In this document: positions 12,034-21,538 of the stretch, piece by piece
Position numbering within the stretch: position 1 is the stretch's first letter
Layout of the letters: each line of letters opens with the position of its first letter
Origin: Sesamum alatum
Taxonomy: Eukaryota; Streptophyta; Magnoliopsida; Lamiales; Pedaliaceae
Direction: 5' to 3'
NCBI GenBank assembly: GCA_034509735.1
Contig: JACGWO010000001.1
Coordinates: forward strand, 12,478,854 to 12,542,853
DNA: 64,000 bases
Notes under the pieces: generated by a model
Told to the model about the DNA's origin: nothing
The model's database searches: none
The model's input: the letters and a program-made list of their open reading frames with translations, nothing else
Position numbers and translations under genes: made by a program

Positions 12034-12222
12034 TCTATTCCATATTTCCTTCAAAAAAAATTAATTTATTTGGTCGTTGGAATAAAAATACCCACATGAA
12101 TAATATGTCGAACTCTACTCAAAATGTACTTGCGGAAACAAGAGGAACAATGTGCAACATCAATCATTCCAGAGAAATCGATAGAAAGTTCTGTAAATAC
12201 AAATTATTATAGTATATTATAA

Positions 12223-12562
12223 GAGAAAATTGTAATTTTAGTCCCAATGTATACGATGATTTACAATAGTAGTCTCATACTTCCTAAAATAGTCAATATT
12301 AGTTCCACCGTAAAAAATTTGCAACATCTGGGACTAACTTTGCAACATTCGGTACTAACTTTGGGACTAATTTTACAATATTTTGCTAAATTGTGGGACT
12401 AATTTTGTAACGTTTTGCTAAAGTGTGGGACTAATATTGCAACGACGGGACTAACTTTGCAACGATCTTTTAAAGTATGAGACTAATGTTGGCTATTTCA
12501 AAGAATATGAGATTAATATTGCAAATCATCCTATATTTTGGGACCGAAATTGCAATTTTCTC
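12223..12562. mobile_element. MULE-type MITE, 340 bp, with 10-bp target duplication
   Basis: TATATTATAA is repeated at 12213-12222 and 12563-12572. The element begins GAGAAAATTG and ends CAATTTTCTC. The two ends pair over about 80 bp with scattered mismatches. The middle repeats a GGGACTAA-TTTGCAAC phrase five or six times. Long inverted ends and a 9-11 bp duplication point to the Mutator superfamily. No coding capacity. Confidence 0.85.
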
Positions 12563-12710
12563 TATATTATAACATGGAAATATTTGTATTTAGAATGTTT
12601 GGAAAATACAATGTCTGGAACTATTTACAATGTCTGCTTATGGTCAGTTAACCCATAATAATTTTTAAGTGTATCAGAGAACTCGATATGAATTTCACAT
12701 TATTTTTTAA

Positions 12711-13135
12711 GGTAAATTACAGCTATCTTATCTAAGGTTTGATATATTTATAAATAGTCCATCATTGTTTGAAAAATTACAAATACCCCCCGAGATTTGT
12801 AACCGTCTAACAAATAATTCATTTTCATCCATTTTTATGGGTTAACTGAATAAAATGCCCTTATGCACTGAATTATTTTTTATTTAATTCTATTTTTTTT
12901 GAACTACAATGCACAGGAAGAAGTTTCTCAAATTTTTTACATAGGGGAGCAATAATGCAATTTGCCTCAGTTGATTTTTCTATAATTTTAATAAAAAATT
13001 CAAGGGTAAAATGATCAATTTCAAGCATTTGATTAAAATTACAAACCTCAAGGGAGGTATTTGTATTTTTTTTTCAAATATTTAGAAAGAATTTATAATT
13101 ATGCCAACACTCATGAAGATGACTGTAATTTACAC
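12711..13135. mobile_element. Foldback MULE-type element, GGTAAATTACA family copy 1
   Basis: The duplication TATTTTTTAA (12701-12710 and 13136-13145) flanks ends reading GGTAAATTACAG and CTGTAATTTACAC. The arms carry AATACCCCCC / GAGGTATTTGTA phrases shared with the copies at 40719, 42225 and 49144. All copies fold into a long hairpin and lack ORFs. Confidence 0.82.
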
Positions 13136-13146
13136 TATTTTTTAAG

Positions 13147-14158
13147 ATGTTTGAAAATTGTTGAATATGAATGAAAATTTATTCGGTATTATTTTTTAAA
13201 ACGATAAACGTTATCATAAATGTCAAATCATGGTTGTAAGTTATTAAAATATAATGAAAACATGTTTAATATCATTTTTATGGATACAAAAGTTATTTTA
13301 TATGTCATATTATGCCTCAATAAAAAGAGAAAGAAAATTAGTATTTGCGCTGATTTTGAACATTTATTTTTTGAGAAAAAGCGAATTGAACCAATCACAT
13401 ATTCATAATGTAATTGGCCTCTAAAGCCTTGCTGCAATGAAATGATCATATGCCTTTGTTGTTCCCAAAAAAAAAAGAAAAAAAACAGAAGAAGAAGATG
13501 ATGAGGAAGGCCATGAAGTTTTGGTGCTTGGATCGTGCAGGGAGAAAAGAGGTTTCAGTTTGGATTGTGCACAAAAAGAAAAGGCAAGTTTGAAAACGTG
13601 GATTGTTTTGGAAAAGGGCATATTTGGTAGTTTAAAAATTTGGTATGATAATTATCAATAATATTTGAAATTTTCACTTTTGTCCTTTATAATTTATTAA
13701 TTTCATTTTGCAGAATTCATTAAGCAAATGCATTAAGCAAAAGCAAAGGGCAAATATTGTAAAAGTTACAAAATAACTTCCAACATAGACACAAAAGAGG
13801 GGTTTCTTTTTATAATTAGTATAGATTATTTGTATTTTTCTAGATTTGATCTAAAAATTTTCCGTCAAAACGACCGAATGGGCCAAATCCAAATTACAAT
13901 CCAAAACTGAAAGAAACTGTCAAAAACTTGCAACGTCGGTTTTTCCGAAAAGAGTTTTTAATGTCAAACGAGCAGTAGTAAGTAAAGGCTCCTCCCGCCA
14001 TTGACGGGTTCTGTCAACCTCCGGACCGGCATTCTCTCATCCCAGTTTTCCACAAAAACAGCCTAAATAAAGCGATTCACATCCACGCACAATCTTCTAC
14101 AAAATCCTACGACAGAAACCACACATTACTCCTTCTGACTGATTGGATCCGACTAATC
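13147..14158. other. Intergenic and promoter region before the prolyl 4-hydroxylase
   Basis: On the minus strand a Helitron-like 5' end (ATCTATACTAATTATAAA) starts at 13825, but no matching CTAGT end with a hairpin was found at lower coordinates. This may be a truncated Helitron. The last 200-300 bp should hold the prolyl 4-hydroxylase promoter and 5' UTR. No clear TATA box is visible. Confidence 0.4.
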
Positions 14159-17100
14159 ATGAAACACAGAGGAAAAAGATTTCTGGGTCTGGAGCCTAAC
14201 CTAAGATTGCCCGTTGTTTTCTTCTTATGTTTCTGCTTCTTTCTTGCTGGCCTCTTTGGATCCATGATCATATCTCAGGTGAAACCCTTCTCTCTTCATG
14301 GATATTTATGCATTTTTGCTTTCTGGGTTTTGTGCGTGTTTCTCATTTATATGTTTGATTTCGTTTGCAGGATGTGAATAGGGGTGGATCTAGGCATAGA
14401 TTGCTCGACGAGTTTGGATATGAAGACGCCGATCCTATGTTTTATGGTGAAAGCGGAGAGTCTTCAGTTGGTTCTATCCCATTTCAGGTTCCTTTTCTGT
14501 TTCCGTTTTCTTGGATCTTTGGGATTTTTATGATGTTTTACGCTTTTAAAGAATCTGGAAAAATGTAGAGCAAGATGAGTCATTGCTGACTTTAGTTCGA
14601 TTAGGATGTGATTTGCAAATTGATCGGTAGTCTGTTGTGCGATATACTGTTTCCTCCGGCTTCAAAAGAGCTTGAGTAGCTTATAAGTCCCAAGGCCTCC
14701 ACTCCATAGCGAGAATTAAGTACAAGCCACATTATTTGGCGTTGTCTGTGGGAATGAGGTCATGTGACCGTTCTAAGCCCCTCGTTTGAAGGGCTGATGA
14801 TGTGTCAAGCACCTGATATTGGTTGCATATGAGGAGCTTTGGCGGCTTATAAGCGCCAAGGCCTCCTCCCCCTAGCGAGTTACCTTTTCAGAACAAAATC
14901 GTGATGCTCCTCTGAAACCAGAACATACAATAGCTTGCGCAACGGGGCACCGATCAAGTTGCAAGTGACATTAGATTATGAGCATGTTCGTATGTAGGCT
15001 TAAATGCTATGCTATTTCGACTGGTGATTGTGTATGGTTTTTGATGTAGACACTTGGAGCCAAGATTTCTCAGACTTGTGCATAAAGTTGGATTTTGGAT
15101 CTATTTTCTTTAGACATTGTTTCATCTTGGCTGCAGTGTGACCTTGGTATTTGCAGGTTTTGAGTTGGAGGCCACGGGCTCTTTATTTCCCCAATTTTGC
15201 CACAGCTGAACAGTGCCAAAGGGTAATTGAAATGGCTAAGAGTAAGCTTAAACCATCGGGACTTGCTTTACGGAAGGGAGAGACTGCAGAAAGCACCAAG
15301 GGTACCAGAACAAGGTCTCTTCTGACTGTTCTTTTCTCACTTACAGATATGTTCTTCTTTTTGGTGATTCCGTCTTAACATGACTATACCGATGTGCGTG
15401 CTCGAGAGAAACATGTTTGGTGTGTTGTACTTAGAACTATTTTATGAGAGTCATCCAGGTCTTAATCTTGTTTTGAGTATCTGCTCTTTTTCATGTTAGT
15501 TCTGTCCTGTGTTCAGGCATTGACTTGGAAGAGCTTTTAAGACCATTTATCAGCCAAATGTCGCTCCATCCAGCGCCAATTTGTTTTCAGTTGGAATCAC
15601 ATTTTTCTTACATTCTTGTACTTATTCAAATGATAGTTTCTTTCTAGTCCATTATCCAGTTTGTTGATCAGTGGACATTTCCTGCTATGGGGCATTGAAG
15701 TGTTAAGATTTTTTTGTTGTACTTCCAAATATCATTTACCCCATCAATTAAAGCCGTTTACAACAGTTGTTACTTGTTTTATATCAAGGAATCTAATGTT
15801 ATTTTCGCCAACAACTTGTGACGATGTTGATGGTGTACAGCTTCCAGTAGACTTGTTGTGTAAGTTACTAATATTCTTCTTTAATTTTTGTGTTCAGTTC
15901 AGGTGCATTTATCAGTGCATCAGAAGATAGTACGGGAGTTTTGGAGTTTATTGAGAGGAAAATTGCAAGAGCAACAATGCTCCCAAGGAGCCATGGAGAG
16001 GTAAGTTTCTGACCGTCCCGTATTCTAATTTCTAAGCTGTTTCTCTCCATGTATAATTGAAAAGCACATCAAATCTATTGATTTTTGTTCATTAAGATTC
16101 GTATTTAGTTGCTCTGACAAATAAATATACATTTGCAACCTATTGCTGTCTTGGTCGTAGGCAATTAGGGAAGTAAGATCATTAGCAATATCCTTTTTCA
16201 TTACAAAGTTTCTGCAAGAAAAATGTTTCTTCCCTACTCTTTAGAGTGACTGCATGATTTTAATCAATTATGTTTTCTGATTTAGGAAGTGCATTATTCG
16301 TTGCATTTGCTCTGCGTGATTTTCTTAGTACGGAAAGTTGAAAAATTCAATTTTCTATTACAGGTCATTTCTGAGATACTTGAGTAATGGGGCATATCAC
16401 GATATTGCAGGCTTTCAATGTTCTGCGGTATGAGGTGGGACAAAGATACATTTCTCACTACGACTCATTCAACCCTGCCGAATATGGCCCACAGCTGAGC
16501 CAAAGGGTATGTACCGTCCACACTCAGACACGAGCTTACTACTTTGTTATAATCAATAGATAGGATGAAGTGGAGCATGTGAATCATGTAAACCTCTTTT
16601 TAAGATTGTTCGTTCAAAATTACATCTGCATAAGACATTAAACAGCAATTTAGGACACACGAAGCGTATTAACAGAATATGGGAAAGGACAAATATCGAG
16701 CATCATCAGTTTTTCTAGATAAGACATGTTCATGTCAATCATTACTGCTCCTGAAGCTAATTCAGTTCCTCCTCTTACAGATGGCTTCTTTCTTGTTATA
16801 CTTATCTGATGTGGAGGAAGGTGGAGAAACCATGTTCCCGTTTGAGGTAAGACCAGAATATATGTTCTTAAACATTAGCTAATGTCTGAAAAATAGAATT
16901 ACAAAGAACAAGGAGAAGTACGTACATCTGATTGAGACGACTTTCATCTGATGCTCCCAATTGCAGAATGGCTTAAACATGAATACAGCATATGATTACA
17001 GAAGCTGCATTGGTTTGAAGGTGAGACCGCGCCAAGGAGATGGACTTCTGTTCTTTTCATTACTGCCAAATGGAACAATCGATAAGGTAACTGTATACAT

Positions 17101-17597
17101 TCAAGGGACTGTTTCATGCTACTCATGTGGGCAGTAATCCACATAGAGTGCAAACTGTTGGATCAGAACAAAACAATGTCACGAAATGAAATATTAGCAT
17201 GATTATGATATCTTTTCATTGCATTAGTCTTCCAATACTGTCATAGATTTCGTCGAGTAGTGAACTAGTTCAGGATACACATTCATGCAAAACATACTGA
17301 AGTTTGATCATGTGAAAGAATGAGGACCTGAAAAGACACAGTAAATCTGGTTGGATACGAGGGGCATAGGCTCATTGCATGTTTACCAATATGTCATGGC
17401 AACATCTTTAGTATTGGTTGTTTCCGTTCATAACGTTCTAATTAAGGAAAATCTCGTGAAGTCTTTACTGTATATGGTTATCTGACACGCAGTTTGTCAT
17501 GGTGATCTAGCAGACCTCGCTTCATGGAAGCTGTCCAGTTGTGAAGGGGGAGAAATGGGTGGCTACAAAATGGATCAGAGACCGAGAATGGCGGTAG
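14159..17597 (+). CDS. P4H: Prolyl 4-hydroxylase, membrane-anchored (P4H9/P4H13-like), eight exons
   Basis: Exons: 14159-14278, 14371-14487, 15157-15314, 15898-16000, 16411-16506, 16781-16846, 16967-17086, 17514-17597; 287 aa, all GT-AG with matching phases. Plant P4Hs use Fe(II) and 2-oxoglutarate to hydroxylate proline in extensins and arabinogalactan proteins in the ER and Golgi (known). A hydrophobic anchor at about residues 18-38 follows a basic N-terminus, giving a type II membrane protein. Catalytic residues are all visible: HYD (H182, D184), H264 in LHGSCPV, and K274 in GEKW, at the usual +10 spacing. The sequence SIPFQVLSWRPRALYFPNFA is typical of the P4H9/P4H13 group. There is no C-terminal ShKT domain. 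The gene looks intact. Intron 2 carries foreign-looking sequence and a MITE lies 140 bp past the stop. Confidence 0.95.
14640..14900 (+). repeat. Duplicated motif and retroelement-like remnant in intron 2 of the P4H gene
   Basis: The phrase CTTATAAGYSCCAAGGCCTC, ending in TAGCGAG, occurs at about 14679 and again at about 14848. Between them, at about 14738, lies TTGGCGTTGTCTGTGGGAA. This closely resembles the primer-binding region of the Tat-type elements further right (TTGGCGCCGTCTGTGGGAA). It may be a relic of such an element; no LTR ends were found. Confidence 0.5.
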
Positions 17598-17737
17598 TTT
17601 CAGTGATTACCCTCGTGGCAAACGACTTCTTCCTTCGTTGTTGGAATTGTTTTCAGACTTCTTTGATCATCATGTTGTATGGTACAGGGGAAGAATAATA
17701 TTGGGACTGATATCTCTCTTTAAAATCAACACCCTTA

Positions 17738-18522
17738 GGGCATGATTGGTATATAGGAATGGAATTGAGTGAGAATGGAATGAAATTAGGAATGGAATAA
17801 AAGTAGGAATGGAATGATTTTGGTATACCATTCCTATGTTTGGTATACCAAAGGAATGAAAAGGAGAATTGAATCAAAACTTTCAAATTACTCATTTATA
17901 TATTTTTTAATAATGAAACTTAAAAATTAAAATAAAAAACAACTAAGCTACGTCTCATTAATGACATAAGGAATATTATTTTTGAAATATTAAATTAATT
18001 ATAAATTTATAATATATATATATTGTTGGACGTTTTCATATATTTAAATTTTTTTTAAAAAATACTTATTATTTGGTAAATGCTTATGCTTATAGTAATA
18101 TCTGGTAAAATGCCTATAAAGATGTTAATAATTTTATATTATATTTAATAAAATATTTAAGAATTTTTTTTATATTTTACATTTTTATATTTTCTAAAAA
18201 CCACATATTTAAATATTTTATATTGATATTCATTTATTTTAATGTATTGAAATAATATATAATTTTTGTGACTATAAATCTCGCAACTATAATTTTATTA
18301 AAAATTATTTTAGCAGTATATAAAAACAAAATCTATTCCCAAACTATTGGGAATAGCTAAAACCATGGGTGAGTGGGGGAATGCCTAATCCCATATTTAT
18401 GGGAATGGGCATTCCCAAAGGAATGGCTATTGCTATTCCTAAATTATACCAAACATGTGTTTGGAATAAGATTAGGAATGTTCATTCCATTCCAAATGCA
18501 TTCCCTCATACCAATCATGCCC
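17738..18522. mobile_element. PIF/Harbinger (Tourist-like) MITE, 785 bp
   Basis: A perfect 15-bp terminal inverted repeat, GGGCATGATTGGTAT, is flanked by TTA on both sides (17735-17737, 18523-18525). TTA/TAA trinucleotide duplications are typical of PIF/Harbinger. Subterminal GGAATGG repeats continue the pairing inward. The interior is AT-rich and has no transposase. It may lie in or just beyond the P4H 3' UTR. Confidence 0.93.
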
Positions 18523-18525
18523 TTA

Positions 18526-19196
18526 GATGAGTAGAGGTAGACATGATGTTCGGTAGTTGTAAGAGTCGAGGGGACGTTTATGTAATGATGTCATAAATTG
18601 AAATGCTGATATTATTAAGTAATTTTGCATGTTGGCCCTCAAACATCTGAGCTGCATATTGAAATATAATTTGATCATATTCTGTTCAAGAATTCCCTCA
18701 GCGCTATTTGGATCTTGAAATTAAGGAAAGTACTTAGTTGTTTTGTCCCCTTTTTTTTTTTTAAAGGATAAATTTCATTGATACCCCAGTTTATAGCTAT
18801 ATTTTTTGAGGGTGTTAATGTAATATTTTTCAGGGAGTGTTTGTATATATTTTGCCTTTGAATAGGGGTGTAGTTGTAATTGCAACTATAATATTAGAAA
18901 ATATAACTGTAATTTTGCCAAAAAATATGAAATGAAATGTTTGTGTATTTTAGCATAATTTCAGAGAGTGTCAATATAATTTATTTTTTTTTTTTTTTTT
19001 CTTCATTAAATTGTCAACCAAAAGGAATTATTAATAGTTAATGTCAATACTTTCAAAGTAGGAAAAGAAAAAAGAAAATTGAACAGTAGTTGGAGGTTAT
19101 ACATATTTATCTTATTGATAATGGTAATTCGAATATTAATTTATTAAGTATTTTCTATTTTTGAAAAGATTAATTATATGATTTCTTATCTATATA
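18526..19196. other. Intergenic, AT-rich
   Basis: Contains homopolymer T runs near 18750 and 18985. Around 18765-18990 there are phrases like those in the MULE-type foldback elements of this window (GTGTTAATGTAATATTTTTC, GTAATTTTGCC), but no clean ends. No gene. Confidence 0.5.
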
Positions 19197-19298
19197 TCTA
19201 TACCTTATTATTAAAGGAGAGCACCAATTTGGTGTCTCTCAATTTATGGTCTTTTTTTTTTAATATATATTTTTTTATTTATTATCTAACTTTCCACT

Positions 19299-19672
19299 TG
19301 ATGTGGAGAAAAACCAAACTTGCAAAAAGACCCTCCAACTTCCGGATAATTGCACAAAGGCCCCAAATAGAAGTTAAGAGAGGTTGAAATAGAAGTTGAG
19401 GGAAGTTGAAAGAAGGGAAGTTAAAAAGAAAGTGGGCTAGTAAAATGACGAGAATACCCTCAGCAAATCAATTTTAGGCCGTAGGATCAAAGGGCAACAT
19501 TGTAATTTCACCCCCGAAAATTTACTATAAATAGGGGGTGAATTCATTGTAAACTTACTTCTTTATATATATGAGAATATCACTATTTACATTTCATGAT
19601 CTTTTCAAGCTTCCTGAATTGATTTGGTGTCAACGTGCGTAGATTACTTTCTTTCTAAATTACTCACCATCA
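19299..19672 (+). repeat. 5' LTR of the Tat element, 374 bp
   Basis: Runs from TGATGTGGAG to CTCACCATCA. A TATA box (TATAAATA, 19526-19533) lies before the likely transcription start. It is almost identical to the copy at 28091-28464: two single-base indels near the start and six substitutions (about 98% identity). Confidence 0.96.
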
Positions 19673-19674
19673 GC

Positions 19675-19692
19675 TTGGCGCCGTCTGTGGGA
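19675..19692 (+). other. Primer binding site region of the Tat element
   Basis: Two bases after the LTR comes TTGGCGCCGTCTGTGGGA. The TGGCGCCGT part is complementary to the 3' end of plant tRNA-Asp; the rest departs from it. The same block, with one change, follows the LTR of the element at 58658. Confidence 0.7.
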
Positions 19693-19711
19693 AAACGTCT
19701 AGGCATCGAAG

Positions 19712-21538
19712 ATGAACACCAGATCAAGGGCGAGAAGCGTGAACGTGGGGCAAGAGGATCCTGGGAGACGAGAGGAGGAGGAGCAGGGCCACGCCCTGGC
19801 GAATCCACCAGCACCAGTTCAGAGGGTGGAGAACCAAGAGGGCGAGCAGGGCCGCGCCCTGGAGAATCCTCCAGCACGAAGCCGAGAGGGAGAAGGGCAC
19901 GAGGAGGTTGAGGTCCCACCACCTCCACCAGTCATCCAGATTACTCAAGAGGCCCTTACACATATGATAGAGGAGGCATCGGCTCAAGCTGCCGCGAGGG
20001 CCGTGGCACAGTATATTGCTGGACAGGCAGCACCCCCGCGACCCCTTCGCCATTTTGGGAGGGGGCAGGAGGCACATGCAAGAGAGCAGAGGCCTGAGGA
20101 AGCTTTTGAAGGCATGAACTTTGAGGAGGGGGTCAACAGTAGGGCCACGCAGCCCGAGGACGAGTTTTATCCTTCTCCCCCTCGTAGAGTGGGAGGTGAA
20201 GAGGATTATTTCCTCCATCCATCGCACGGGGGGCATGAAGACAATTATATCCCCCCTCAAGGGGGGAGGCAACCGGTACAAGGAGGGGGATACCACGAGA
20301 GAGGAGCCCCTCCTCTGCACACCTTCCCTAATTCACTGGGGCCTTTAGGATATCCGGCGCGACCTTTGGCAGTGGCACCTCCCCGTCGGAGCCCATTCAC
20401 CCCCCACATATTGGCAGAAGCTATCCATCCGGGAATAAAGATTCCAAGTCTGAACGAGTATAGCGGAGTAGGGGATCCTCAAGATCACTTCGACCGCTTT
20501 ATGGCTAGAGCCGATCTACTAGACATCAGCGACGCGGCATATTGCAAATTATTTCGCACTACCTTTGCAGGGAAAGCTATGGCATGGTTCAATCAGCTAC
20601 CACCTGGGACTATCGAGTCGTTTGAGCAACTTTCACAGCGCTTCCTGCACCACTTCTCAATTAACAGGCGGTATCCTAAGACCGCTTCATACTTGTTTAC
20701 AATAATCCAGCGGGAGAATGAAAGTTTGAGAGAATATGTGCAACGCTTTTCGGAAGCAGTGTTAGAGGTCCCGCACGTGAATCCTGAGCTCTTGGCTAGC
20801 ATTATGCAGCAGAATCTGAGAAGAGGACGATTCAAGGAATCGATAGCAGGGAAGCCCCCTTCAACTTAGGAAGAGTTGTTGCTTCGAGCAGAGAAGTATA
20901 TCCGGATAGAGGAAACCGTGGGATTGCGTCCGGCAAATCCCCTCAAAAGGAAAGCTGATGAAGAAGAAATGAGATTTCCTCCCAGGACAGAGGGAATCAG
21001 GCGAGAAAGGAAGCCACCGATATCGGGGGAGTTAGTGAGGTATACCCCATTGAACGCTCCGCGAGTTCAAGTTATCGCGGTGGCTGAACAACAAGGGCTT
21101 GTGAGATGGCCCTATCCGATGAAAGATAATCCCCACAGGATGAAGTCTGACGAGTACTGTCACTTTCACAAAGATCGAGGCCACAGCACGGAGGAATGTC
21201 GCCATCTGAAAATTGAAATTGAGAAACTCATCAGGCGAGGATACCTGAAGGAATTCGTGGCCAAAATGAAACAAGGACCTCGAGAGGTCACCCGAGAAAC
21301 TAAGCAGCCGACGCCCCGCCTTGAGATAAGAGATAAGGAGGAAGTAGACCGTGAGAGAAAAGATAACCTTCCGACAGCTGGAGTCATTGGGGTCATTTCG
21401 GGAGGCCCGGCTGGAGGGGACTCAGGGCGAGCTAGGAAGGCGGCCGCCAGAGCAGCAGGAAATGTTCCTACCCATGAAAGTTTTTGGTGGTGGATGCACC
21501 TTCGGCTTACAATGCTATCTTGGGGAGACCAAACCTGA
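19712..21538 (+). pseudogene. Tat element gag, with in-frame stop
   Basis: The start is MNTRSRARSVNVG at 19712, 39 bp after the LTR. Residues about 245-385 are the retrotransposon gag core (GVGDPQDHFDRFMARADLL, AMAWFNQLPPGTIESFEQL). A TAG at 20867-20869 interrupts it after KPPST. The same frame resumes with EELLLRAEKYIRIEE, where relatives have a tyrosine at the stop. A zinc knuckle follows: YCHFHKDRGHSTEECRHL (CX2HX4HX4C form), then a basic stretch. The frame is lost at about 21480 at the edge of the protease deletion. Readthrough of the TAG cannot be excluded. Confidence 0.9.

Larger units (their letters stand above)
7065..12060 (+). mobile_element. L1-type LINE retrotransposon with 14-bp target duplication
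   Basis: The 14-bp direct repeat TTAATTTATTTGGT occurs at 7051-7064 and 12061-12074. The right copy directly follows a poly-A tail (9 A at about 12052-12060). Between them lie a pyrimidine-rich 5' UTR, ORF1 (DUF4283) and ORF2 (endonuclease, reverse transcriptase, zf-RVT, RNase H), the plant L1 order. The preserved target duplication and 5' UTR suggest an insertion that was near full length. Both ORFs are now disrupted by stops, frame changes and internal deletions. Confidence 0.95.

Noticed and set aside
13421..13621. Minus-strand ORF rich in Ser/Phe
   Set aside because: It arises from a purine-rich stretch and has no start context or family resemblance.
19724..20320. Long minus-strand ORF opposite the Tat gag
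   Set aside because: It is a shadow of the GC-rich gag frame with no recognisable domain.
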